Shown: positions 61,001 through 64,000 of the stretch, piece after piece
How positions within the stretch are numbered: the stretch's first letter is position 1
How the letters are laid out: every line of letters begins with the position of its first letter
Source: Gorsachius magnificus
Lineage: Eukaryota; Chordata; Aves; Pelecaniformes; Ardeidae
NCBI GenBank assembly: GCA_034008185.1
Contig: CM067084.1
Location: 58,728,599 to 58,792,598 of the forward strand
Direction of reading: 5' to 3'
Length of the DNA stretch: 64,000 nt
Notes under the pieces: model-generated
Told to the model about the DNA's origin: nothing
The model's database searches: none
Seen by the model: the letters and a program-made list of their open reading frames with translations, nothing else
Position numbers and translations under genes: made by a program

Positions 61001-63412
61001 TTTCAGAACGCTATACATCCATGGCCATACAAAGCTGGATTTCATGGTCTGGTATACTGCAATTGAAAAAGCAGCAGGTACAGATGGTAATGCGTTACAA
61101 GATCAGCAGCTCAGCAAAAATGATGTTCCTATTATAGTGAACAGCTGTATAGCATTTGTTACACAGTATGGTAAGTATAGTGGATTTTATTCAACTCAAG
61201 ATCATTTATATAATACCTAAGCCCCCACACCATCAGATTTTATTAAATGAGTTTATACTTTACCTGAATTAAAACCACACCCCTCGTTAGCCTCACTGCT
61301 CTTTGATAGTGAAGTACACTGCCACACATCTGAGAATGGGCAGTTTGGGGAAATATAACTTGGTAGATGCCCTTTATAGACATGTTCCTATTTTTAAAAT
61401 TGACTGTATTGCCTGATGTAGCTCAGCCTTGGGGTCCAGGGCCTCAGTGCAGAACACCTCAGCCCTGAAAATAAGCTGTGAGAACCAGGAAAGGCTATGG
61501 CCTGGACTGGTCAGCACACCTGGGAAACTGATATTAACTGTGGAGTCTTAAGGCTGCATTTTTTTTTGGCATAGTAGCCTAGGGATGTATAGTCAGTTAC
61601 CACTTGTCTAAGTAAATTTTGCCAGCATAACTTTCCATAGCATTAGATCATATGCAGACAATATCTGTGTCCTTTTTACTACTGCTAGTTCATGAGTTTT
61701 CTTGTGAAATGTTAAGTATATATCAACTGTGTACAAATCTGTCTTCAGGATAAATGTGTTTGTAACCTCTGTCAGTATGAGAAAGCCTAATTTATATTTC
61801 AGTGATTGAAGTTTAACTAAATAACCTTTGAATACAGCAACACTGCATTATGGTAAATAGTTGTGTCTGAGTACAACTATTGCCTAAAACCAAGAAAAAA
61901 ATGGTTTTGCTAAATTATTGTTTAATGATTAGCTATAGTAATTATTCTAAGTATAGTTTACACTGTTTCGTGCACTGAAAAGTTAAAGCAGGGTAATTGT
62001 CTGCCACTGAGAACAACTGCTTGTGTGTGTTCTAAATTAAAACTCAACTTCCTAATGTCTTTTAAATAAATTAGATCTTTATTGAAAAATATGGCAGTTT
62101 GGGAATCAGCATTACTGGGTGTTAAAATATTCACTTGAAAGCTGAAGGAATTATTTGTATGCATTACTTGTATGCATACATGGTTTTGTGTCACCACGGT
62201 AAAGGTTCTGTCTTTAGTTGTGGTCTACGAATGGCAGACACTATCGTGTCCCACAGCTGTTCCTGACAGTAACAACACAAAGGCAGTATTAAATGGTAGT
62301 GCTTGTGGGCATTACAGGAAAGGTGGATTGCAAGAACATAAGACATGATTTTATAGGTTTTGACAGAGTAGTTAATTTGACAGCTATGTAAGAAAAGCAG
62401 GGGTTTGTATAAAATACAATCCTTTTTGAAGAAATGTGGGGAATGAAGGAAACGCCTCTACAAAGAGAAACAACAGCACTGCACATCTATGCCAATTTTC
62501 TCTGAGTTTAAAAAAAAAAAAATGTTTTGGCTACTCTCATATGCAGTAATTGAAGGCAGTCTTGACTGTGTTTTAGACTGAATTTTCTTTTAAGTTGGCT
62601 TTGGGCTTTAGTGTTTTTAGTTGTAAAATATAAGAATAGCAGCTGCCTAATGTCTTGCTGAATGTGAGAAAAATCAGAAAAAAGGAATTCTTTCTACTAA
62701 TCTTGAGGCTTTTAAGAGTGAAATGTTTCAGGTTGGATGAATACAGTAATACTTTACTGAGTCCTAAGTTGAGTTCATCAGCAGGTTAATGAAATAGTGG
62801 GAGTTTTGCTCATGAAAGCAGCCGTGTTTTATGTGTAATACAACACCAGTCATCAAAATTTCTTTCCTTCACTGTGCCTTTTGAAACTATTGTTTTAGGA
62901 AGTCCTGAAGAGATTTGGGCATTTTAATTGCCTGTAAAGTATTCCTGAAATTGTAATCCCAGGGTTGCTTAATACTGTTATGTGTATTTTTGCAAAGAGG
63001 TCTGGTTGGGTGTAAGCAGACTTGGCAGTGTTTTGACTAACAAAGTGAGTATGTGTAAAGGATCGGAGAGATCTTAGTAGGAAACATGGTGTGTTTGACA
63101 GCTAGGTATGTTTTTCATATAATAATATTTGGAATTTTTAAAAGAATACTCAATTTTACATTTATTTATTGTTTTCTGTCCTGTATTTCTGTAACTTAGG
63201 TTTGGGTAGCAAGCAGATCTACCTTAAGAATGGTGATTCTTCCAATGTGGCTGAACTGCTAGAAAGCTTCAAAAAAGATGCAAGGAGTGTTAAACTAAGA
63301 GCAGGAAAACATCAGCTTGAAGATGTAACTGATGTATTGAAAAGCTTTCTTTCTCAAATAGATGATGCACTTCTCACTAAGGAACTTTATCCATTCTGGA
63401 TATCTGCGTTAG
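1008..63412 (+). CDS. ARAP2: ARAP2, partial multi-exon gene (17 exons, internal part of the protein)
   Basis: The spliced product is a multidomain Arf GTPase-activating protein acting at the plasma membrane, focal adhesions and endosomes. By family knowledge, ARAP2 is a PtdIns(3,4,5)P3-stimulated GAP for Arf6 that also binds RhoA-GTP. Seventeen exons with GT-AG borders join in consistent phase into about 866 codons without a stop: linker, PH1 (~137-227), PH2 (~244-334), ArfGAP (~340-465), ankyrin region (~465-528), PH3 (~545-655), PH4 (~669-762) and the start of RhoGAP (~779-866). Seen directly are the zinc finger CADC...CKKC (C353, C356, C373, C376), HRSLG with R381, and IYLKNG in RhoGAP. 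The tandem PH-PH-ArfGAP-ANK-PH-PH-RhoGAP order is unique to the ARAP family, and the residue-level match to ARAP2 rather than ARAP1 or ARAP3 is strong throughout. The human protein has about 1,700 residues, so roughly half is here. The N-terminal SAM domain and the C-terminal RA and PH5 domains are outside the window. Confidence 0.97.
1094..1884 (+). other. ARAP2: Intron between w1 and w2
   Basis: A 0.8-kb AT-rich intron that starts GTATTA and ends TTTTTCTTTTTAG. Nothing else is recognisable in it. Confidence 0.75.
1885..2241 (+). CDS. ARAP2: ARAP2 exon w2 (linker and first strand of PH1)
   Basis: This 357-base exon is the longest in the window. It encodes a low-complexity, Ser/Glu/Lys-rich linker (residues ~29-136) followed by the first beta strand of PH1 ([13 protein letters not shown], ~136-148). 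The acceptor is TTTTTCTTTTTAG and the donor is GG|GTATGG. The linker contains ESESES-type acidic serine clusters and a KKKNKDK basic patch, which suits a flexible and possibly phosphorylated segment. The exon starts one base before a codon and ends two bases into the codon completed by w3. Confidence 0.93.
2242..5450 (+). other. ARAP2: Intron between w2 and w3
   Basis: A 3.2-kb AT-rich intron. It holds a T16-A8 homopolymer junction at about 3457-3480 and other short A or T runs. I see no transposable element that I can name and no RNA gene. Confidence 0.9.
5451..5520 (+). CDS. ARAP2: ARAP2 exon w3 (PH1, phosphoinositide-binding strands)
   Basis: This 70-base exon encodes residues ~148-171 ([19 protein letters not shown]...), the beta1-beta2 loop and strands of PH1. 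The basic residues K149, R150, K154 and R155 before the W-V-K-F strand have the spacing of the inositol-phosphate pocket in PIP3-binding PH domains, which fits the known PIP3 dependence of ARAP2. The acceptor is TTATTCACAG and the donor is AAG|GTAACT. It ends in phase 0. Confidence 0.96.
5521..10996 (+). other. ARAP2: Intron between w3 and w4
   Basis: A 5.5-kb AT-rich intron. It contains a tandem duplication with a 40-base period at 8332-8411, a small (TA)n run at about 9786-9797, and a 15-base tandem repeat at about 9838-9866. Open frames on either strand near 7.3-8.0 kb lack any domain and are taken as chance. Confidence 0.9.
8332..8411 (+). repeat. Two-copy tandem duplication, 40-bp period
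   Basis: Two adjacent 40-base copies (8332-8371 and 8372-8411) each contain ATCTC, a pyrimidine run, TATATCTGCATATATG and an A-run. I see a single mismatch (A8339 versus G8379). The near identity points to a recent duplication by slippage or unequal exchange. No function is implied. Confidence 0.9.
10997..11117 (+). CDS. ARAP2: ARAP2 exon w4 (PH1, middle strands)
   Basis: This 121-base exon encodes residues 172-211 ([20 protein letters not shown]..., [17 protein letters not shown]), the central and later beta strands of PH1. The F-E-V-V-T and R-T-F-V-F-R-V strand pattern is typical of a PH fold. The acceptor is TTTATTATAG and the donor is AAG|GTAAGT, close to consensus. It ends one base into the next codon. 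Confidence 0.97.
11118..13941 (+). other. ARAP2: Intron between w4 and w5
   Basis: A 2.8-kb AT-rich intron with short homopolymer runs. I see no identifiable mobile element or RNA gene. Confidence 0.9.
13942..14123 (+). CDS. ARAP2: ARAP2 exon w5 (end of PH1, start of PH2)
   Basis: This 182-base exon encodes residues 212-272. The first part ([16 protein letters not shown]) is the C-terminal helix of PH1 with its invariant tryptophan (W217). A polar linker follows ([16 protein letters not shown]), then the start of PH2 ([20 protein letters not shown]...). The acceptor is TTCTTGTTTAG and the donor is CAG|GTAAAT. It ends in phase 0, before a very long intron that cuts PH2. Confidence 0.97.
15147..15187 (+). 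repeat. Homopyrimidine tract (T/C, 41 nt)
   Basis: An uninterrupted pyrimidine run, mostly T with isolated C. Mirror-like homopyrimidine tracts can form triplex structures. This is common intronic simple sequence. Confidence 0.85.
18349..18398 (+). mobile_element. CR1 LINE, short 3'-end fragment
   Basis: It reads GATGATCTTGAAACATCCCT then TTCCAACCCAAACCATTCTATGATTCTG. This is the signature tail of avian CR1 (GATGATCTT...TTCCAACC...ATTCTATGATTCT). It is heavily 5'-truncated, as most CR1 copies are, and inserted in the sense orientation relative to ARAP2. Confidence 0.85.
20372..20390 (+). repeat. Poly-T run (19 nt)
   Basis: A T19 homopolymer following GGAAAGTAGGA. It could be simple slippage or the tail of an element inserted in antisense, but no flanking element is recognisable. 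Confidence 0.85.
20771..20800 (+). repeat. (TG)n-(CATATATA)-(CA)n microsatellite
   Basis: TG repeats, then CATATATA, then CA repeats, giving alternating purine-pyrimidine sequence with 8-base complementary arms (20773-20780 and 20789-20796). Confidence 0.8.
23255..23512 (+). mobile_element. CR1 LINE, 3'-end fragment (~260 bp)
   Basis: The stretch matches the CR1 3' region in order: an AGGTTTAGATTGGATATTTGG-like start, then TTCTTCACTGAAAG, GGGCTGCCCAGGGAAGTGGT, CCATCCCTGGAAG, TTGGACTCGATC, TCTTTTCCAACCTGATTCTATGATTCTA. It is the clearest mobile element in the window and the main evidence for an avian source. It is truncated at the 5' end, sense-oriented, diverged and non-coding. Confidence 0.95.
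23927..24420. promoter_or_regulatory. Candidate intronic conserved/regulatory block
   Basis: This block is richer in G, C and CpG than the AT-rich intron around it and has few homopolymers. It contains TAATTA at 23964-23969, TGACAG at 24134-24139, CAATTG at 24197-24202 and the E-box CAGCTG at 24234-24239, plus several TAAT/ATTA cores. This resembles vertebrate non-coding enhancers, but no alignment was possible here, so the role is inference only. Confidence 0.3.
27450..27502 (+). repeat. A/C-rich low-complexity tract
   Basis: Alternating A-runs and C-runs (AAAACCCCCCAG, AAAACCCCAAAC and similar) with almost no T. The pattern is not a strict telomere repeat. Similar sequence occurs at about 57792-57841. 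Confidence 0.75.
30471..30573 (+). mobile_element. CR1 LINE, short 3'-end fragment (~100 bp)
   Basis: It reads GGGACATGGTTTAGTGGTGG, then GGTTAACAGTTGGACTTGAT, GATCTTAAAGGTCTTTTCCAACC and ATTCTATG. This is the standard CR1 3' terminal segment, sense-oriented and 5'-truncated. A poly-C run follows at about 30611-30621. Confidence 0.93.
33827..33850 (+). repeat. G-rich tract
   Basis: It reads T7 then G-runs of 9 and 6 separated by TGGT, followed by TGGTG. It could form a G-quadruplex if the long runs split. It is simple sequence inside the long intron. Confidence 0.7.
34697..34721. repeat. Perfect inverted repeat (11-bp arms, 3-nt loop)
   Basis: TTGTTCCTTCC at 34697-34707 is the exact reverse complement of GGAAGGAACAA at 34711-34721, with TCA between them. 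No poly-T or gene border is associated with it, so it is not read as a terminator. Confidence 0.9.
38548..38663 (+). CDS. ARAP2: ARAP2 exon w6 (PH2, middle)
   Basis: This 116-base exon encodes residues 273-310 ([20 protein letters not shown]..., [12 protein letters not shown]), the middle strands of PH2. The acceptor is TTTCATTTTCCATAG and the donor is AG|GTGAGT, close to consensus. It ends two bases into a serine codon completed by w7. It directly continues the PH domain begun in w5, 24 kb upstream. Confidence 0.97.
38664..39819 (+). other. ARAP2: Intron between w6 and w7
   Basis: A 1.2-kb AT-rich intron with nothing else recognisable. Confidence 0.93.
39820..40019 (+). CDS. ARAP2: ARAP2 exon w7 (end of PH2, ArfGAP zinc finger)
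   Basis: This 200-base exon encodes residues 311-377. It holds the C-terminal helix of PH2 ([18 protein letters not shown], with W323) and then the ArfGAP zinc finger. C353-x2-C356-x16-C373-x2-C376 matches the ArfGAP C4 spacing exactly, and W363 sits at the position of the conserved tryptophan inside the finger. The finger structures the domain that stimulates GTP hydrolysis on Arf. The acceptor is TTGTTTCAG and the donor is GCAG|GTAGAG. Confidence 0.98.
40020..40593 (+). other. ARAP2: Intron between w7 and w8
   Basis: A 0.57-kb intron with a T20 run at 40155-40174. It is otherwise ordinary AT-rich sequence and splits the ArfGAP domain between the zinc finger and the catalytic arginine. Confidence 0.95.
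40594..40679 (+). CDS. ARAP2: ARAP2 exon w8 (ArfGAP catalytic arginine)
   Basis: This 86-base exon encodes residues 378-406 ([20 protein letters not shown]...). R381 in the QHRSLG motif corresponds to the arginine finger required for Arf GTP hydrolysis in this family. The following V-R-S-L-x-M-D stretch is also characteristic of ArfGAPs. The domain therefore looks catalytically intact. The acceptor is CTTGGATTTTCAG and the donor is GAG|GTATGT. It ends in phase 0. Confidence 0.98.
40680..41360 (+). other. ARAP2: Intron between w8 and w9
   Basis: A 0.68-kb intron with no recognisable element. Confidence 0.95.
41361..41543 (+). CDS. ARAP2: ARAP2 exon w9 (ArfGAP, C-terminal half)
   Basis: This 183-base exon is 61 codons in phase 0 at both ends. 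It encodes residues 407-467 ([20 protein letters not shown]..., [20 protein letters not shown]...). G-N-x-x-A-N-x-F-W and F-I-x-x-K-Y are standard ArfGAP motifs of the second half of the domain. The symmetrical phase means that skipping it would keep the frame but destroy the ArfGAP fold. Confidence 0.98.
41544..43702 (+). other. ARAP2: Intron between w9 and w10
   Basis: A 2.2-kb intron. It contains a 38-base all-purine tract at 43053-43090 and a pyrimidine-rich run at about 43500-43535. No mobile element is recognisable. Confidence 0.94.
43053..43090 (+). repeat. Homopurine tract (38 nt)
   Basis: An uninterrupted A/G run (GAAAGAGGAAAAGAAAAAAA...). It is simple sequence with triplex potential. 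Confidence 0.85.
43703..43877 (+). CDS. ARAP2: ARAP2 exon w10 (ankyrin region)
   Basis: This 175-base exon encodes residues 468-525 ([20 protein letters not shown]..., [20 protein letters not shown]). The two helix pairs look like degenerate ankyrin repeats: A-L-x-x-A-V-x-x-x-D-x-L-x-T-L-x-L-L-x-x-G-A-D, then T-P-Y-L-L-A-K-x-A-G. They pack against the ArfGAP domain in this family. The acceptor is CCTTTCCCTGATAAG and the donor is CAG|GTAGGA. Confidence 0.97.
43878..45465 (+). other. ARAP2: Intron between w10 and w11
   Basis: A 1.6-kb intron with a short (TAAA)n run at about 44493-44510 and a poly-T stretch at about 44889-44902. Nothing else is recognisable. Confidence 0.94.
45466..45600 (+). 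CDS. ARAP2: ARAP2 exon w11 (linker and first strand of PH3)
   Basis: This 135-base exon encodes residues 526-570 ([20 protein letters not shown]..., [11 protein letters not shown]..., LLTEKKLKE). It links the ankyrin region to PH3 and supplies the first PH3 strand (TFLCEFLYK). The acceptor is CTTTTTCTTTTAATAG and the donor is GAAG|GTATTT. The linker is Ser- and acid-rich and is the least conserved-looking part of this segment. Confidence 0.95.
45601..50371 (+). other. ARAP2: Intron between w11 and w12
   Basis: A 4.8-kb AT-rich intron. It has a 9-bp inverted repeat at 46084-46107, a short (AAAT)n run at about 46671-46690 and an A15 run at about 49699-49713. I see no exon, RNA gene or named mobile element. 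Confidence 0.93.
46084..46107. repeat. Perfect inverted repeat (9-bp arms, 6-nt loop)
   Basis: ATGTATATC (46084-46092) pairs with GATATACAT (46099-46107) across ACAGTA. AT-rich hairpins of this size are expected occasionally by chance. Confidence 0.85.
50372..50516 (+). CDS. ARAP2: ARAP2 exon w12 (PH3, central strands)
   Basis: This 145-base exon encodes residues 571-618 ([20 protein letters not shown]..., [20 protein letters not shown]). N-K-R-W-C-x-L-x-x-G-x-L-S-Y-Y-E is the textbook beta2-beta3 segment of a PH domain. The acceptor is TTATTTCTTTTATCGCAG and the donor is GG|GTAGGT. Read-through into the intron would hit TAG at once, so correct splicing is essential here. Confidence 0.97.
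52094..52170 (+). repeat. Compound poly-A / (AC)n / poly-C / poly-A tract
   Basis: An A-run, an ACACACAC stretch, a C-run of about 18 and a second A-run of about 19 occur in succession. It sits immediately before a CR1 fragment. Long C-runs are error-prone in sequencing, so exact lengths are uncertain. Confidence 0.85.
52181..52509 (+). mobile_element. CR1 LINE, 3'-end fragment (~330 bp)
   Basis: It shows the CR1 order CTCTTCTTGGTTGTGGCAAG, AAAAGCCTTTTCATTAGAAG, GGTGGTGGAGAACAGGGACA, TCCTAGAAGTTTTTCAAGGC, then AATCCCTTTGAACCAACGTT and TCTATGATTCTG. It is sense-oriented, 5'-truncated and more diverged than the copy at 23255. The 5' boundary next to the homopolymer tract is approximate. Confidence 0.85.
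52922..53024 (+). CDS. ARAP2: ARAP2 exon w13 (PH3, last strands and helix)
   Basis: This 103-base exon encodes residues 619-653 ([20 protein letters not shown]..., [10 protein letters not shown]). F-T-F-E-I-Y-L-x-S-E-R-V-F-L-F strands followed by a W-containing helix complete PH3. The acceptor is CTTGCTTGCTTTAG and the donor is AAG|GTAATA. It ends in phase 0. Confidence 0.97.
53025..53651 (+). other. ARAP2: Intron between w13 and w14
   Basis: A 0.63-kb AT-rich intron with nothing recognisable beyond short T-runs near its end. Confidence 0.95.
53652..53850 (+). CDS. ARAP2: ARAP2 exon w14 (start of PH4)
   Basis: This 199-base exon encodes residues 654-719 ([20 protein letters not shown]..., [20 protein letters not shown]...). 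The linker after PH3 leads into PH4 at D-L-I-G-Q-L-Y-Y-K, then [15 protein letters not shown], a clear PH beta1-beta3 pattern. The acceptor is TTTTCTTTGGTAG and the donor is CTAA|GTAAGA. It ends one base into a threonine codon. Confidence 0.97.
53851..55814 (+). other. ARAP2: Intron between w14 and w15
   Basis: A 2.0-kb intron. It has a 19-base tandem duplication at 55256-55293 with one mismatch and a TG-rich stretch at about 55736-55800. No mobile element is seen. Confidence 0.94.
55256..55293 (+). repeat. Two-copy tandem repeat, 19-bp period
   Basis: AAACTTTTAAACTATAGTT is followed directly by AAACTTTTAAAGTATAGTT, differing at one base. Confidence 0.88.
55815..55878 (+). CDS. ARAP2: ARAP2 exon w15 (PH4, middle)
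   Basis: This 64-base exon, the smallest in the window, encodes residues 720-740 ([21 protein letters not shown]), a middle part of PH4. The acceptor is TGTGTTTTGTTTTCAG and the donor is AG|GTAAGG. Both exon borders split codons and match those of w14 and w16. Confidence 0.95.
56555..56609 (+). mobile_element. CR1 LINE, very short 3'-end fragment
   Basis: It reads GTGGTAGACCTCTAAAGGTC, then CCTTCCAACACAAAACATTC and TATGATTCTATGAT. The terminal repeat (ATTCTATGATTCTATGAT) is the diagnostic CR1 3' end. It is sense-oriented with only about 55 bases left. Confidence 0.85.
57792..57841 (+). repeat. A/C-rich low-complexity tract
   Basis: A-runs alternate with short C-runs (ACCCACAAAAAAACCCCAAC and on) with no T over about 40 bases. 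It resembles the tract at about 27450. Confidence 0.75.
58805..58824 (+). repeat. Poly-G run followed by (TG)n
   Basis: Ten G residues run directly into a short TG microsatellite. Confidence 0.85.
61007..61170 (+). CDS. ARAP2: ARAP2 exon w16 (end of PH4, start of RhoGAP)
   Basis: This 164-base exon encodes residues 741-795 ([20 protein letters not shown]..., [16 protein letters not shown]). The first part is the last PH4 strand and C-terminal helix (W756). A short Gln-rich linker leads to V-P-x-I-V-x-x-C-I-x-F-V, the first helix of a RhoGAP domain. The acceptor is CTTTTATACTTTTCAG and the donor is TATG|GTAAGT. Confidence 0.97.
61171..63199 (+). other. ARAP2: Intron between w16 and w17
   Basis: A 2.0-kb AT-rich intron with an A-run at about 62509-62521. 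No mobile element or RNA gene is recognisable. Confidence 0.94.
63200..63412 (+). CDS. ARAP2: ARAP2 exon w17 (RhoGAP, N-terminal half; lacks arginine finger)
   Basis: This 213-base exon encodes residues 796-866 ([20 protein letters not shown]..., [20 protein letters not shown]). The G-L-x-x-x-x-I-Y-x-x-x-G motif is the RhoGAP signature, but the residue after I-Y, which is arginine in active RhoGAPs, is leucine (L804). The downstream V-L-K-S-F-L-x-x-I-x-x-x-L-L core is kept, so the fold should be present and able to bind Rho-GTP without catalysis, as reported for ARAP2. The acceptor is TTCTGTAACTTAG and the donor is TTAG|GTAATG. The rest of the domain is beyond the window. Confidence 0.97.
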
Positions 63413-64000
63413 GTAATGTATTCAATAACACTCAATACAGGAAAAGTTGCATGTACATTTTCAGTATCAAATTTGAGGGGGTTGTTAATTACTTGCCCAG
63501 TGTTGCCCTATGTTATTTGATAATCAGCAAAACAACTGTAGTGAGGAAAAAAATGTTTAGAGCTTGGCTGCAATAGCCTTATGTTAATAAGAGATGATTT
63601 TATTGCCTTTAAGTGAAACAATATAATAATAACAATGTTTCATTGACAATATATCTGTAAACAGTAGACCAGTATTGCACTGTGTCATAGTTAGATGAGC
63701 CAAGGAAAGAAGTGGTGATTGATATTTTATGGAAGCATTGATGGTCGAATTCAAGAAATAGAGTACACATTTTCCTACTGTAACCTTTGTCTGTCTTTTG
63801 ACCATACGTAGAAGCTTAGTTCAAAAGTGGCAAAATGTTGATGCTGCCATCTGCACGATAGTTAAATGACAGTCTTCGTGCTTAAATTCTTCAAATATCT
63901 TTTATGAGCATTCACACAAAGTTATGTATTTTAACAGTGTAGACTTGTGAACAACTGTTACTTGTTTTTTGTTTCCTTAGAAATATTAGTTTAGTTTGAA
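63413..64000 (+). other. ARAP2: Intron after w17 (5' part)
   Basis: AT-rich intronic sequence that runs past the end of the window. An acceptor-like TTTTTTGTTTCCTTAG near 63965-63980 would give an immediate in-frame stop, so it is not called as the next exon. Confidence 0.85.

Larger units (their letters stand above)
55879..61006 (+). other. ARAP2: Intron between w15 and w16
   Basis: A 5.1-kb AT-rich intron. It holds a CR1 tail at about 56555-56609, A/C-rich low-complexity sequence at about 57792-57841, and a G10-(TG)n stretch at about 58805-58824. Open frames here show no domain. Confidence 0.93.

Noticed and set aside
63981..64000. Possible next exon after TTTTTTGTTTCCTTAG
   Set aside because: Joined in phase to w17 it runs into TAG after four codons and does not continue the RhoGAP domain. 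It is most likely an intronic pseudo-acceptor.
1..64000. Prokaryotic-type systems, CRISPR arrays, operons, tRNA or rRNA genes
   Set aside because: The sequence is animal intron and exon DNA. No regularly spaced direct repeats, cloverleaf with A/B boxes or rRNA-like segments were seen on reading.

Overview
The window is animal nuclear DNA, most likely from a bird. It is AT-rich, contains many diverged LINE/CR1 3' ends with the octamer-like tail typical of avian CR1, and holds one split gene on the + strand. That gene is ARAP2 (ArfGAP with RhoGAP domain, ankyrin repeat and PH domain 2). Neither end of the gene is in the window: the SAM-containing N-terminus lies upstream, and the rest of RhoGAP plus the Ras-association and last PH domains lie downstream.

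I reconstruct 17 coding exons, called w1-w17 here. All have GT-AG borders and mutually compatible reading phases. Together they give 2,599 coding bases, about 866 codons. Residue numbers below count from the first codon of w1. The order is a linker (w1-w2), PH1 (w2-w5, ~137-227), PH2 (w5-w7, ~244-334), the ArfGAP zinc finger and domain (w7-w9), a degenerate ankyrin region (w9-w10), PH3 (w11-w14), PH4 (w14-w16) and the start of RhoGAP (w16-w17). The ArfGAP domain keeps its four zinc cysteines and catalytic arginine. The RhoGAP domain has leucine where an active RhoGAP has its arginine finger, in line with ARAP2 being a PIP3-dependent Arf6 GAP whose RhoGAP domain binds RhoA-GTP without hydrolysing it.

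About 96% of the window is intron. The largest intron (14124-38547, 24.4 kb) separates the two exons of PH2. It holds three CR1 fragments, several low-complexity tracts, alternating purine-pyrimidine tracts, a perfect 11-bp hairpin, and a block near 23.93-24.42 kb whose base composition differs from its surroundings and which may be a conserved regulatory element. Two more CR1 fragments lie in later introns (52.2 kb and 56.6 kb).

I see no second gene, no rRNA or tRNA, no CRISPR array and no prokaryotic-type system. The short open frames scattered through the introns have no recognisable domain and look like chance.
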